DNA of 64,000 nucleotides from Arthrobacter sp. PAMC 25486 (GCF_000785535.1 NZ_CP007595.1:496001-560000), one strand, 5' to 3'; numbered from the stretch's first letter, positions 53,921-62,952 are shown. Program-made: numbers and translations. The notes: generated by a model from the letters alone, not told the origin.

Positions 53921-55438
53921 TCACTGGTTGCGCATCCTGCGCCGGGTCATGACGAGCATTGCTGCCTCCGCGCAGCCCAAGAAGATGGCGGTCCCGATTG
54001 GCGAACTGTTGGCAGCCAGGGCCACAGTCACTGCTCCAACGGCAGTTGAAATGAGCAGTGCGTCGGCCTGCCATGCCAGGACTGCGATTGTTGACATGTC
54101 CCCGAATTGGGTGGGCATGGGAGTAAGAAGCGTTAGCGGCAGCTGCCCTTTTATGCTGTCGTAGGCGCGGACAGCGACCAAGACCAACGGCACCGCCGCG
54201 GCTGCAAGGCTGATGGGTGCTCCCGCCACTGCGGCACAACCCGCCGCAATGGCGGTGCACATCAGGGCCCATGACGCAGGAAGCAGGGCATGGAGGCCGT
54301 ACAGCTGCGGGGTGGAATAGCCGTAGAGCGCAGGAGCCGACGCTGTTTCCGCCGCGTGTCGGAACCCGTCACTGAAAACACCCGCGGCCATGTAGCACAA
54401 AGAGGCTCCCAGTCCACCGTACAGCCACGCCGGCGCCACTTCAAGAATCGGTGCGAGAAACAGCAGCAGGTTGCCAAATACCATGGATATGGTCCCGGCA
54501 AGTGCCCTGTAGGGGGTGCGCCACACACCGACGAAGTCACGGACGATGAAGCGGAGCGGCACAGCGACGTGCTTCACGGCTTGCCACGTCCGGCCCCGAC
54601 GAGGCGGGACCCGATAGTTTGCCAGCGCCGCATTCGCATCACCCAGCCATGCAAACGTCCCGGCGGCCTGCCAGTGGTGTGCTTGTTCCAGCAGGGCGGT
54701 TCCTGTGAGTGAGTTCAAGAGCCGGGGGACCCCCGATGCCGCTACCCCCGCAACCGCTGCGAGACCCACCAGCGCCCACTGATTCCCTGCCTCGCCCGAC
54801 GGCCAGAGGAGTCCAAGCCATCCCCACGGGGAAAAGTCCGTAAAAACAGGGACAAGCCAGGCAAACAGCACGACAGCCAAGAGTACGGTTGGCAGCCGTC
54901 CCGAGTTTTGCTCGTGCCGGGCCTGCCCTGCCAACCAGGCAACGCCACCAAGCACGCTGAAACATGCAGTACCCGCCACGAAAGCAATGCTCTGCAACGC
55001 CGTCGAACTACCGGTCGACAGGAGTACTCCACCAATAGTCACGGCGGCACCAACCAGCACTGCCATCAGTCCAAATGCAGCAGCCAAGAATGGCCGCAGA
55101 AGGGTGCGGCTCCGGGGCAGGTCATTGCCGGCAAGTGCGGCGGTGAAGAAGGGTGCGAGCAGTGCTGGGCCTCTCAGGGTGCCCAAGACCGCCAAACCAA
55201 CCAGCATCATGCCGCAGGCAACGCCCGCAATCTGTCCCGCCGCCGGATCCGTGAAGAAGAGAAGCACCTCCGGCTCTGCCATGGTCAACGCGACTGCACG
55301 CACCCATGGGAAGGCCACGGCACCAAGCAGGAGCACGCCAACATAGATCGCATAGCTGACGTCCGCGGCAGTTTTTCCGTCACCCCGGAGACGGTACATC
55401 TGGCGGACCGTGTGCAGCCGTTCAGGGATGGTTGACAT
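53921..55438 (-). CDS. ABC-transporter membrane subunit (about 12 TM)
   Basis: The 505-residue protein is almost entirely hydrophobic helices, e.g. ISYAIYVGVLLLGAVAFPWV, LMAVLVGAAVTIGGVLLSTG, IFLGCAEAAMLVM. It has no ATPase motifs. The start overlaps the ATPase gene by 17 bases, so it is the permease of that ATPase. The pair, with a dedicated ArsR-type regulator, resembles small actinobacterial exporters of peptides or lipids; direction and substrate are not shown. Confidence 0.8.
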   Translation of the reverse strand: MSTIPERLHTVRQMYRLRGDGKTAADVSYAIYVGVLLLGAVAFPWVRAVALTMAEPEVLLFFTDPAAGQIAGVACGMMLVGLAVLGTLRGPALLAPFFTAALAGNDLPRSRTLLRPFLAAAFGLMAVLVGAAVTIGGVLLSTGSSTALQSIAFVAGTACFSVLGGVAWLAGQARHEQNSGRLPTVLLAVVLFAWLVPVFTDFSPWGWLGLLWPSGEAGNQWALVGLAAVAGVAASGVPRLLNSLTGTALLEQAHHWQAAGTFAWLGDANAALANYRVPPRRGRTWQAVKHVAVPLRFIVRDFVGVWRTPYRALAGTISMVFGNLLLFLAPILEVAPAWLYGGLGASLCYMAAGVFSDGFRHAAETASAPALYGYSTPQLYGLHALLPASWALMCTAIAAGCAAVAGAPISLAAAAVPLVLVAVRAYDSIKGQLPLTLLTPMPTQFGDMSTIAVLAWQADALLISTAVGAVTVALAANSSPIGTAIFLGCAEAAMLVMTRRRMRNQ

Positions 55439-56075
55439 ATGCAGCCTGGGTCAACGGCAGCTGACGGTCACTGACGTGCTCAATCAGAAACTTGCTGTGG
55501 CTGGCAAGCACAAGGGTTTTCCCGGCATCGGCCAATCCCCGCAGCACACCGGCGACCAATTCCAGCCGGTCAGGATCCAGCCGCTGCTCGGGCTCATCCA
55601 GCAGCAAAACATCAAAGCGGCGCGAGAGAGTCAGAGCGAGTGCAAAAAGTTGTGTTTGCCCGGAGGACAGCTCGTGGGGGTACCTGTCGTGCAGCCCGGT
55701 TATCCGAAGCTCTTCGAGGAGACGGTCCGCGGTGTCTGCGGCCTCAGAAATAGTGGATCCCCACGAAGTGGCGACGAGCATCATGTGCTCCCGCAATGTC
55801 AGGTTGCGGGCCAGGGGTGGCAACCCGATCAAAGCTGCGACTCGGGCCCTAAACGTCCGGTTTCGATCGTCGGGGACCTCTCCGGCAATGGCCACGGCCC
55901 CAGTCGAGGGGGAGGTAAGGGCTGCCAGCACGCGCAGCAGCGTGGTCTTCCCCGATCCGTTGGAACCAGTTATTGCGAGGGCTACGCCTGTACCAACGGT
56001 GAAGCTGACAGGCTGGAGCAGCACGTAGCTGCCGGCCAGCACGCTGACATGGTCTGCTTTGATCAAAGGCGTCAT
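55422..56075 (-). CDS. ABC-transporter ATP-binding protein
   Basis: The start is ATG 56075 (MTPLIKADHVSVLAGSYVLLQ), overlapping the regulator by four bases; the frame is open further upstream only within the regulator. The 217-residue ATPase has Walker A ITGSNGSGKTTLLRVL, signature-like LSSGQTQLFALALTL, Walker B DVLLLDEPEQRLD and switch His LVLASHSK. The signature reads LSSGQ instead of LSGGQ, a tolerated change. Partner of the downstream permease. Confidence 0.92.
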   Translation of the reverse strand: MTPLIKADHVSVLAGSYVLLQPVSFTVGTGVALAITGSNGSGKTTLLRVLAALTSPSTGAVAIAGEVPDDRNRTFRARVAALIGLPPLARNLTLREHMMLVATSWGSTISEAADTADRLLEELRITGLHDRYPHELSSGQTQLFALALTLSRRFDVLLLDEPEQRLDPDRLELVAGVLRGLADAGKTLVLASHSKFLIEHVSDRQLPLTQAAYVNHP

Positions 56076-56593
56076 GCGTTGGGAGTTCCCGCCGCCAGCA
56101 GAATGGCCAGCAAGGGGACGATACGCGATGCCGGGACGTCGAATACGCCGCGCCTGGGGCTGGTCAGCCATCCTGAGGCAGTGAGCTCCTTGAGGTGGTG
56201 ATAGACCTGTCCGCTTGTTCCGGCGTCGACCTCTTCCGCCAGTGCGGCAGCACTGGTGGAACCGTTTAGTACGGCCTGCAGGATCCTCAGCCGCACGGGA
56301 TGCCCCAGCGCTGAGAGCCGTTCCGCCTGCTCACTCCAATCCTCAGCGAACAGATCAGGGCCCGTTTGGGCATACTGCCATCGAACCAAACTGCCTGCCG
56401 GGGTCGCCACACTGCCGGTATAGAGGACTGCGCCGTTCGACGCCCGGGCTTCGAGTCCCTGGAGGGCCCACAGGCTTTCACTCATGTGGTCAGGCAGGGG
56501 TGCGGCAACTTGAGCCTCGCCCTGCCGGGCGGTGAGTTGAGCGACCGTTTGTTCCAGGGCAGCCAGCCGTTTTTCGAGATCTGCAAAAGACAT
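56072..56593 (-). CDS. ArsR-like winged-HTH regulator of the ABC operon
   Basis: The 173-residue protein has an N-terminal coiled coil (LEKRLAALEQTVAQLTARQ) and a C-terminal winged helix: RLSALGHPVRLRILQAVLNGSTSAAALAEEVDAGTSGQVYHHLKELTASGW in parts. The LGHPVRLRIL start and YHHLKEL recognition helix are typical of ArsR/DUF-type helix_turn_helix. A perfect palindrome lies 11 bases upstream of its start. It likely represses regulator-ATPase-permease together. Confidence 0.87.
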   Translation of the reverse strand: MSFADLEKRLAALEQTVAQLTARQGEAQVAAPLPDHMSESLWALQGLEARASNGAVLYTGSVATPAGSLVRWQYAQTGPDLFAEDWSEQAERLSALGHPVRLRILQAVLNGSTSAAALAEEVDAGTSGQVYHHLKELTASGWLTSPRRGVFDVPASRIVPLLAILLAAGTPNA

Positions 56594-56603
56594 AATCTGA
56601 TTA

Positions 56604-56617
56604 TACGTAATTACGTA
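56604..56617. promoter_or_regulatory. perfect palindromic operator of the ABC operon
   Basis: TACGTAATTACGTA is a perfect 14-bp palindrome 11 bases upstream of the regulator start codon, within an AT-rich patch that can serve as promoter. It is the likely binding site of the ArsR-like protein. Confidence 0.75.
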
Positions 56618-56680
56618 ACATCTACAAAGTAGCGCGATGGGCGCCGTCCCCAGTAGGTCATTGCCACCTGATGCTGGCGT

Positions 56681-57547
56681 CTACGCCTTGCGGGCGGCCC
56701 ACCCTGTGCGGTGCCCGCGCACCTCAAGGTCGGAGCGGCGTTCCAGGGACTCCGGGCCGTCACCCAGTAGCAGCTCCAGCGACGCGAGGTCGGCAGGAGC
56801 GGCGGTGCCTGCGAGCGCCGAACCCATCCGCCCCAGGAAGATGCGTCCATAGCGGGCGGCGAGTTCCGGCGTCGTGCTTCCTGTGGTGGGGAAATGGCGG
56901 CGTTCGACGGCGAATCCGGCACGTTCCAGCCCTGCTGTCCACTCGGGATACTGGTTCCAGCCGTTGCTGGCCAGCGTTGCGTGCAGGCGGGATTCCAGGC
57001 CGGGCACGACGGCGGACCCCTCAGGCGGTGTCTCGGGAAGGAAGCTGGGCAGACTGTCCATCTCGACAACGATGAGCAGGCCGCCAGGATTCAGCGCCTC
57101 GAACATCTCCGCCATGGCGCGCTCCGGGTCGGTGAGTTCGTGGAGCGAGGAGGAAGCCCACATGAGATCGGCCGTTGCGCTCGCAGGCCAAGCCTCGTCG
57201 AGGTCTGCCTGCAATCCAGCCACGCGGCCGTCAAGTCCCTGCTCCGCGGTCGCTTTGAGGGCGTTATCTAACATCTCGGCGGATTTGTCGAGCGCGGTGA
57301 TGTGGGCGTCGGGGAAGCGGCGGGCCAGTGCGAGGGTGCCAACGCCGGATCCGGCACCAACGTCAATGATGGAAGCTGGCGCCTTCACGGCAAGGTCCCC
57401 GGCCCATGCCGTGGCCTCGTCCAGGTAGGAGCCAAGGATGCGGGCGTCAAGGTCGAGGGTCTCCGCCAGTTCCGCGCCGCTCGCATGCGCATGGCCCCCG
57501 CCGTGGCCGCCGTGTGAATGTCCGTGGTGTTGTGCATGTGCTGTCAT
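56681..57547 (-). CDS. class I SAM methyltransferase with His-rich N-terminus
   Basis: The 288-residue enzyme has SAM motif I IIDVGAGSGVGTLALARRFP, DKSAEMLDNAL, and motif-IV-like ADLMWASSSLHELTDPERAM, as in UbiE/MTase-11 proteins. Residues 7-21 are HHGHSHGGHGGGHAH, a metal-binding type tail seen in HypB or ZIP proteins rather than methyltransferases. It is divergent from an XRE-cupin regulator 47 bases away. Substrate unknown; the tail suggests contact with a transition metal. Confidence 0.85.
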   Translation of the reverse strand: MTAHAQHHGHSHGGHGGGHAHASGAELAETLDLDARILGSYLDEATAWAGDLAVKAPASIIDVGAGSGVGTLALARRFPDAHITALDKSAEMLDNALKATAEQGLDGRVAGLQADLDEAWPASATADLMWASSSLHELTDPERAMAEMFEALNPGGLLIVVEMDSLPSFLPETPPEGSAVVPGLESRLHATLASNGWNQYPEWTAGLERAGFAVERRHFPTTGSTTPELAARYGRIFLGRMGSALAGTAAPADLASLELLLGDGPESLERRSDLEVRGHRTGWAARKA

Positions 57548-57588
57548 GCTTCCACGATAGCGACTTGGTGCGTAGTGCGCATAGACTA

Positions 57589-57603
57589 TTGCGTATGACG
57601 CAA
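57589..57603. promoter_or_regulatory. palindrome centred on the regulator start codon
   Basis: TTGCGT-ATG-ACGCAA is a perfect inverted repeat whose 3-base centre is the start codon at 57595-57597. A TAGACT (57582-57587) seven bases before the ATG could be the -10 of a leaderless transcript. A second, weaker TGCG-N5-CGCA site is at 57570-57580. Autoregulation of the XRE-cupin protein is likely. Confidence 0.65.
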
Positions 57604-58179
57604 GAAACCGATGTTGATGCCTTAATCCGCCAGCGCATCCGCAGCCTCCGCATGGCCCGCGGCTGGTCCCTGGAGAACCTCGCCGGCCGCTGCTCCCTCA
57701 GTCCCTCAACACTGAGCCGCCTCGAAACCGGCCACCGGCGCATAGCGCTCGACCAGCTGGTCCCCATCGCCCGAGCATTCGGCACCACGCTGGATGCGCT
57801 GGTGGAATCCGCCGGCGACGAGGACGTCGTCATCCGCCCCCAGCCCGGGCACTCCCAGGGCCTGACCACCTGGATACTCTCAAGCGAGGACGGGATGTAC
57901 GGCAAAACCGTCGCCAAAATGCGCATCACCCCCGACCGCCCGCCGGAGCACGGTGTGCACCCCGGCCGCGACTGGTTCACCGTTCTGGCCGGCATTGTCC
58001 GCCTGGAACTGGGGGAGCGGACCATCCTCGTCCACCCCGGCGAAGTCGCCGAGTTCTCCACCATGGTCCCGCACGCCATCTGCGCCCACGAAGGTCCCGT
58101 GGAGATCCTCAGCATTTTCAACCACGACGGCGGACTCGCCCACCTGCACGGTGGGCCCCACCCGGGCCACACGGCATAA
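57595..58179 (+). CDS. XRE-family regulator with C-terminal cupin
   Basis: The ATG 57595 (MTQETDVDALIRQRIRSLRMARGWS) is the only start that keeps the HTH N-terminus standard. The 194 residues are an XRE HTH (LAGRCSLSPSTLSRLETGHRRIALDQLVPIARAFGTTLDALVE cited in part) and a cupin (EHGVHPGRDWFTVLAGIVRLELGERTILVHPGEVAEFSTMVPHAI). His/Glu metal ligands are partly present (HPGRDW). It is divergent from the His-rich methyltransferase, which is its probable target, and a palindrome sits over its start. Confidence 0.9.
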   Translation: MTQETDVDALIRQRIRSLRMARGWSLENLAGRCSLSPSTLSRLETGHRRIALDQLVPIARAFGTTLDALVESAGDEDVVIRPQPGHSQGLTTWILSSEDGMYGKTVAKMRITPDRPPEHGVHPGRDWFTVLAGIVRLELGERTILVHPGEVAEFSTMVPHAICAHEGPVEILSIFNHDGGLAHLHGGPHPGHTA

Positions 58180-58289
58180 CTGTCACGGCTGCCCGCGGCA
58201 GCGGGCAGGTGATCGACTCATTTAAAACGAGGTAGGCTCCGGAGTTGTTGTAATGCTACATTGATACAGACCTCAATCAAAGGAGTGCA

Positions 58290-59240
58290 ATGCCTTTCGA
58301 ATCGGTGCTTGATTGGATTGCGATCGGTTTTCTCGTCGCGGTTTTCAGCTATCGCCTCATTACCGTGCAAACCGCCAGATACCAGCAGCAGCAAGTCTTC
58401 ATGTTTGCGCAGCGGGTCGGGCTGCCAATCGGGACCGAACGCATTAACAATTCGCTCCGGCGCAGGCTCTTTCGCAGTTCCAATGCTGCACTGCTCGGGG
58501 GATTGGCAGGCGGACTGGTTGCTGTTGGTGTGCACACTTTCCTGCGTACCAACGGACTGCCCTTCACTTTCATGTGGTCAATCGCCATCCCTGCCGTCTT
58601 CGTCGGCGTGACGACCTTCGATGTAGCGCTGACGCTGCGCGATTCGCTCTTCGGCCGGCAACCTGACACGCCGCGCATGGCCAGGTTGGAGGCGGTCACG
58701 CTCGCTGATTACACCAGTCCCACCAGGCTTCGTGCGGCCCCTGTCCTCATGGCGTTGGCTGCCGGGCTGGGTGTGGCGGGCGTGGTGCTGGGAGCCATCG
58801 GTGTGATTGACGTGGACAGCCTGTTGCGCGGACCTGCCCTGCTAATTCTTGTTGCTGCTGCCGTAGTTTTTGGCATCTGCACCGTCATGGCGCGCAAGAT
58901 ACTTCAACTGCCACAACCGGCGGCTGACACCCTTGAACTGGCCTGGGACGACGCCATCAAAGCTGACGTGATCCGCAAACTAGGCCTGCTCGCCTCGGTC
59001 ATGGCCTGGTTGGCCGTCTCGGGGATCGGCATGGGCATCCTGGACGGGTTGGACGCGACCGTGCCAACCACCACGGGCAACGCCCTGGGACAAGCGATCT
59101 CCATGTGCGGCTACTTCGCAATCTTGTTCACATTCAGCTACGGAAGGTCCTTCAACTGGTTCCGGCAGCGTCTGTGGCCCAATTTCACGTTCCAGCCCGG
59201 CAACCCGGAGCCGTCCAACAGCGGGCTGGGCCAGTCATGA
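58290..59240 (+). CDS. membrane protein coupled to a GntR regulator
   Basis: The 316-residue protein starts at ATG 58290 behind AAAGGAG and has six or more membrane helices (LDWIAIGFLVAVFSYRL, LLGGLAGGLVAVGVHTFL, MWSIAIPAVFVGVTTFDVAL, ILVAAAVVFGICTVMA, GYFAILFTFSYG). A conserved DRG-like charged central segment was not recognised as a known domain. It overlaps the GntR gene by four bases, like the DUF1648/GntR pair at 46 kb but in reversed order. Function unknown. Confidence 0.7.
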   Translation: MPFESVLDWIAIGFLVAVFSYRLITVQTARYQQQQVFMFAQRVGLPIGTERINNSLRRRLFRSSNAALLGGLAGGLVAVGVHTFLRTNGLPFTFMWSIAIPAVFVGVTTFDVALTLRDSLFGRQPDTPRMARLEAVTLADYTSPTRLRAAPVLMALAAGLGVAGVVLGAIGVIDVDSLLRGPALLILVAAAVVFGICTVMARKILQLPQPAADTLELAWDDAIKADVIRKLGLLASVMAWLAVSGIGMGILDGLDATVPTTTGNALGQAISMCGYFAILFTFSYGRSFNWFRQRLWPNFTFQPGNPEPSNSGLGQS

Positions 59241-59629
59241 TGCTGAGAGTGGACCCCCGCTCAGCGGTTCCTCCATTCGAACAAATCCGGGTGCAGGTCC
59301 TGGGCCTCATCCACCACGGAACCCTCAAACCTCAGACTCGGCTACCAACAGTCAGGAAACTGGCAGCAGACCTTGGTCTCGCCCCCAACACTGTGGCGCG
59401 GGCCTACCGGGAACTGGAGCTGAATGGTGCCATTGAAACGCGGGGTCGGCACGGAACCTTCGTTTCGGCCCATGATGACCCCGTGCACAGGCAGGCCCAG
59501 AAGTCTGCGGAAGAGTATGCCCACCAGATTCGAGCCTTGGGATTGGGCCACCAGGACGCCCTCGCCTTCCTTAGTACCGCCTTCGGGGAAGGCGTGCTGG
59601 ACAGGGAAGCCGGGGCGGGCAGCGCTTAA
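59237..59629 (+). CDS. GntR-family regulator (YtrA subfamily)
   Basis: The 130-residue protein starts MMLRVDPRSAVPPFEQIRVQVLGLIHHGTLKPQTRLPTVRKLAADL (cited in parts) with the GntR wing LELNGAIETRGRHGTFVS and a short helical C-terminus. Overlap with the membrane gene (ATGA) shows coupling. A TGTA-ATGC-TACA repeat at about 58249 upstream of the operon may be its site. Its 3' end meets the convergent hypothetical gene. Confidence 0.85.
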   Translation: MMLRVDPRSAVPPFEQIRVQVLGLIHHGTLKPQTRLPTVRKLAADLGLAPNTVARAYRELELNGAIETRGRHGTFVSAHDDPVHRQAQKSAEEYAHQIRALGLGHQDALAFLSTAFGEGVLDREAGAGSA

Positions 59630-60783
59630 GCGCCCTGCGCCAGCCGCAGCATCGCGTTGCGCAGCGGGGTCGGCACACTCGTAATATCCGGTATGTCTGC
59701 ATCTTCAAAGTCGGTGGGCTTGTTCTCGCGAAGGAGGGCGGCGCCGTCGTTCTTCCAGTCAAAGCCAGGCTCGGAGAAGGCAACCCGGTAAGCCTGGTTG
59801 ACGGTGTCCGGGAACTGCTCGGCCAGGTCCGCAATGACATGGGCCGGGACGGAATCGTCGTACATGTAGTCGCGGATGCGCTCGGCACCGACGTCCTGTG
59901 ACGTGGACGGCGGGACGCGGTGAGCCTCCCGAGCCACGCGGTAGCCAACCAGGAATGACGTCGACTTCACCGGGTGGTGGAACAACGCCACGTCCCCCGC
60001 CTCACGCAACTCCGACGGGAAATTGCTGTCCGGAGCAATCTGCTTGCCAGTCCGGGGAGCAGAGAGGTCGGCAGGATTTTTGATGGTCAGCTCCGTGTTC
60101 AAGGTCTCCATGAACGTGCGGTAGCTATCAATGGTTTCAGCGCCGGTGCCGAGCACCACATGCGAGCCGAATGTCCCTGTGAAGACTTCGTGTTGCTCCC
60201 TGACCAGGGCGCGTGCGCTCTCAAGCTTGTCAGGGTTTCGGAACGGCAGTCGGGGGATCTGCTGGAGCAATTTCACCGCGAAGTCCTCAATGACGGGGCG
60301 ATCTGCCGGCTTGAACAGGCTCACATTGCCGCTGATGGTCCAGAGCTCGCCTGTGGGGACCACGCGCAGAATGCCGAAGCCGCCGCGCACGGCCGGGCTC
60401 GAAGGGTCCACGCCGGCGGTTGCGTAGGTGCAGTAGTCCATCTCGTCAAGGAGGTTGTGCAGCAGGAGCTCGGCGCCGTTGCTCTTCTCAACGCGGAATG
60501 CCCCGAACACGTTGCTGTCCCGCCACGCCTCGTACACGGCACGGTCTTGTGGGGTCAGGGTCTTGTTGGTGCGCAGGTACCGGTCCAGCAGTGGTTCTCG
60601 GCCGTCGCCGCCCTCGTAGAGCAACGACTCCACGGCGTCAGTCAACTTCTCCATGGAGCCACCCTGCAGGCTTGACCTTTGACGGATTGCGGCGAGCCGC
60701 TTGGCGAATCCCGGAGAGAGTGCGTAGTCAACCAGTGCCGTCTTGAGCCGTTCAACCTGGTCCAGCGTTGCGTCAATGTCCAT
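59626..60783 (-). CDS. hypothetical protein (385 aa), unknown function
   Basis: The start is most likely ATG 60783 (MDIDATLDQVERLKTALVDYAL). It is soluble, with helical N-terminus, a central part RGGFGILRVVPTGELWTISG, RPVIEDFAVKLLQQIPRLP and VFTGTFGSHVVLGTGAETID, and a C-terminal DVGAERIRDYMYDD. No catalytic motif was recognised. The stop overlaps the convergent GntR gene by four bases. Length and third-position G/C bias support a real gene. Confidence 0.65.
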   Translation of the reverse strand: MDIDATLDQVERLKTALVDYALSPGFAKRLAAIRQRSSLQGGSMEKLTDAVESLLYEGGDGREPLLDRYLRTNKTLTPQDRAVYEAWRDSNVFGAFRVEKSNGAELLLHNLLDEMDYCTYATAGVDPSSPAVRGGFGILRVVPTGELWTISGNVSLFKPADRPVIEDFAVKLLQQIPRLPFRNPDKLESARALVREQHEVFTGTFGSHVVLGTGAETIDSYRTFMETLNTELTIKNPADLSAPRTGKQIAPDSNFPSELREAGDVALFHHPVKSTSFLVGYRVAREAHRVPPSTSQDVGAERIRDYMYDDSVPAHVIADLAEQFPDTVNQAYRVAFSEPGFDWKNDGAALLRENKPTDFEDADIPDITSVPTPLRNAMLRLAQGA

Positions 60784-60968
60784 CGCACCATTGTTTCGCA
60801 AGTCTGGCCGCTACCTGCAAATCGCCGAGAATGCCACCGGGCCGGCGGGACGTTCACCTCTTGTTTCCGCACTGGCGGCCCTGTGTAGGTGAACCGGCCA
60901 CACTGGCCTTCTACTGTCTTTCCGGAATGCAGCCCGAAACGGGCATCAACATTATGGAAGAGGCAACA

Positions 60969-62177
60969 GTGACGGAGAACACCAGCCCAGCAAAATTCAG
61001 CCGCAGGACGGCACTGGCTGCAGGGACACTGGGCGCCTTGGGCCTCACCCTCGCAACGGCCACGGCGGGCACCGCCGCGCCCGGCGCGAAGGCACCCAAG
61101 CCGACGCTGGAATTCCGTGCCGACGGCACCTTCAAGGTGGTCCAGTTCAATGACACCCAGGACGACGAGCAGACCGACCGCCGCACCATCGAGCTGATGG
61201 AAAAGACCCTGGACCAGGAGCAGCCCGACTTTGTGGTCATCAATGGCGATGTGATCAACGGCGGCTGCGACAACGAACTGGAAGTTCAGCAGGCACTGAA
61301 CCACGTGGTCGGCCCCATGGAAAGCCGGCAAATCCCCTGGGCCGTAACCTTCGGCAACCACGACGAAGACTCCGCAGCCCTCAGCGGCATGACAGAAGCC
61401 AAGATGCTGGCCTTCCTGCAGAGCTACGAGCACAACAGCAACGCGGACAACATCGAGGGACTGACAGGCACCTCCAACACCCAGCTGCTCATCCAATCTT
61501 CCAAGGCCAAGGGCAAGACACCGGCGTTCGGCCTGTGGCTCATCGACTCCGGCCGGTACGCACCGGAGCGCATCGACGGCCAGGACTTCTCCGGCTACCC
61601 CACCTGGGACTGGATCCGCATGGACCAGGTCAGCTGGTACCGCGAGCAGTCCATCGCCACGGAACGCAAATACGGCGCCAAGATCCCCTCGCTCATGTGG
61701 GGCCACATTGCCCTCCACGAACACCGTGCCATGTGGTTCGACAGCATCGACTCCCGCACGGACACGGACCACACCCGTGCCCTCACCAAGCACAGCATCG
61801 TTGGCGAGCGCAATGAAGACGAGTGCCCCGGCCCTTTCAACTCCGGATTGTTCAACGCCTTCCTGGAACGCGGCGACGTGAAGGGGTACTTTGTGGGCCA
61901 CGACCACATCAACAGCTATGTGGGCAACTACTTTGGCGTGCAGCTGGGCTACGCCCCCGGTGCCGGCTTTGGCGCCTATGGCCTGCCCGGTGCCGACCGC
62001 AACCGGCTCCGCGGGGCCCGAGTCTTTGAGCTGGATGAGAACCACCCCGGCATCTACAAGGACACCCGCCTTGTCTTCGCCAACGACTTCGGCATCGACC
62101 TCACGGCCAACCGCCAAACCACCGTACCGGCGCTGCCCATCAACACCGGCAAGCCGGGCAAACCAGGCAAGAAGTAG
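60969..62177 (+). CDS. Tat-exported calcineurin-like metallophosphoesterase
   Basis: The preferred start is GTG 60969, with GAAGAGG six bases upstream; ATG 60954 is also possible. The signal peptide is twin-arginine (FSRRTALAAGTLGALGLTLA). The phosphoesterase motifs are present: VVQFNDTQDDEQ (D-x-H/Q variant, with Gln where His is expected), VVINGDVINGG (GDxx), TFGNHDED (GNHD/E), WGHIALHEHR and YFVGHDHINSY (GHxH-like). About 402 residues. It should cleave phosphate esters outside the membrane. The DT-Q first motif is shared by the PhoD/DUF-type family. Confidence 0.88.
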   Translation: MTENTSPAKFSRRTALAAGTLGALGLTLATATAGTAAPGAKAPKPTLEFRADGTFKVVQFNDTQDDEQTDRRTIELMEKTLDQEQPDFVVINGDVINGGCDNELEVQQALNHVVGPMESRQIPWAVTFGNHDEDSAALSGMTEAKMLAFLQSYEHNSNADNIEGLTGTSNTQLLIQSSKAKGKTPAFGLWLIDSGRYAPERIDGQDFSGYPTWDWIRMDQVSWYREQSIATERKYGAKIPSLMWGHIALHEHRAMWFDSIDSRTDTDHTRALTKHSIVGERNEDECPGPFNSGLFNAFLERGDVKGYFVGHDHINSYVGNYFGVQLGYAPGAGFGAYGLPGADRNRLRGARVFELDENHPGIYKDTRLVFANDFGIDLTANRQTTVPALPINTGKPGKPGKK

Positions 62178-62309
62178 CCTGGCCAAATTCATCACGCCTG
62201 ATCCGAGCACCCGCCAGGTGTTTCCAGCCCGGCGGGTGTTCACTTGCCGGGCGCACCGGCGTAGTGTGTTGTGCGGCACCCCCGCCGCACACCCATGAAC
62301 AGGATTGTC

Positions 62310-62864
62310 ATGACCACCCTCCCAGGCCGCCCGAACACAGCACTGCTGGTCATCGATGTCCAAAATGACGTCGTGGCCGATGCGTACCAGCGGGCGCCGG
62401 TTGTGGCGAACATCCAGTCCCTGGTAGCCAAGGCCCGTGCCGCCGGAACCCAGGTTGTCTGGGTCCAGCACAACGACGAAGACCTGTCCCAGGGATCCGA
62501 GGCATGGAAGTACATTCCCGAACTGGTCCGCCTCGAGACCGAACCGCTGGTGCACAAGTCATTCGGGGACTCCTTCGAAGGCACGGACCTCGAGGAGGTC
62601 CTGGCCCGGGGCGAAGTAGGCGCCCTGGTTGTGGCAGGAGCCCAAACCGACGCCTGTATCCGCTCCACCATCCATGGCGCCTTCACCCGTGGCTACGACG
62701 TCACCCTCGTCAGTGATGCCCACACCACCTCTGACAACAGCGAATGGGGTGCACCGGGGCCAGAGCAAGTCATCGCCCACACCAACCTGTACTGGCAGTA
62801 CGAGGACGCCCCGGGGCGCGCAGCGGCCGTCGTCGCCACGGAGGATGTGCACTTCAGCGTTTAA
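62310..62864 (+). CDS. isochorismatase-family cysteine hydrolase
   Basis: ATG 62310 (MTTLPGRPNTALLVIDVQND) with AGGA six bases upstream is preferred over ATG 62295. The 184-residue enzyme shows the Asp-Lys-Cys triad of the family: D16 in LVIDVQND, K83 in LVHKSFGDSF and C116 in AGAQTDACIRSTIHGAF, plus a cis-peptide VVAGAQ. Substrate is an amide or enol ether; specificity is unknown. It lies 117 bases after the phosphoesterase. Confidence 0.92.
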   Translation: MTTLPGRPNTALLVIDVQNDVVADAYQRAPVVANIQSLVAKARAAGTQVVWVQHNDEDLSQGSEAWKYIPELVRLETEPLVHKSFGDSFEGTDLEEVLARGEVGALVVAGAQTDACIRSTIHGAFTRGYDVTLVSDAHTTSDNSEWGAPGPEQVIAHTNLYWQYEDAPGRAAAVVATEDVHFSV

Positions 62865-62952
62865 GCACGACGCCGGACCTCGCCCGGGTGCCGCACCTGG
62901 CCTTGGCTCCGGGCTGCTTTGGGCCGTCCCAACGTCACCTAGGATGTTGTAA

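Noticed and set aside
60642..62555. 637-residue open frame on the minus strand
   Set aside because: It is exactly antisense to the phosphoesterase and part of the isochorismatase gene. It is Val/Asp/His-rich without motifs, as expected for the complement of high-GC coding DNA.
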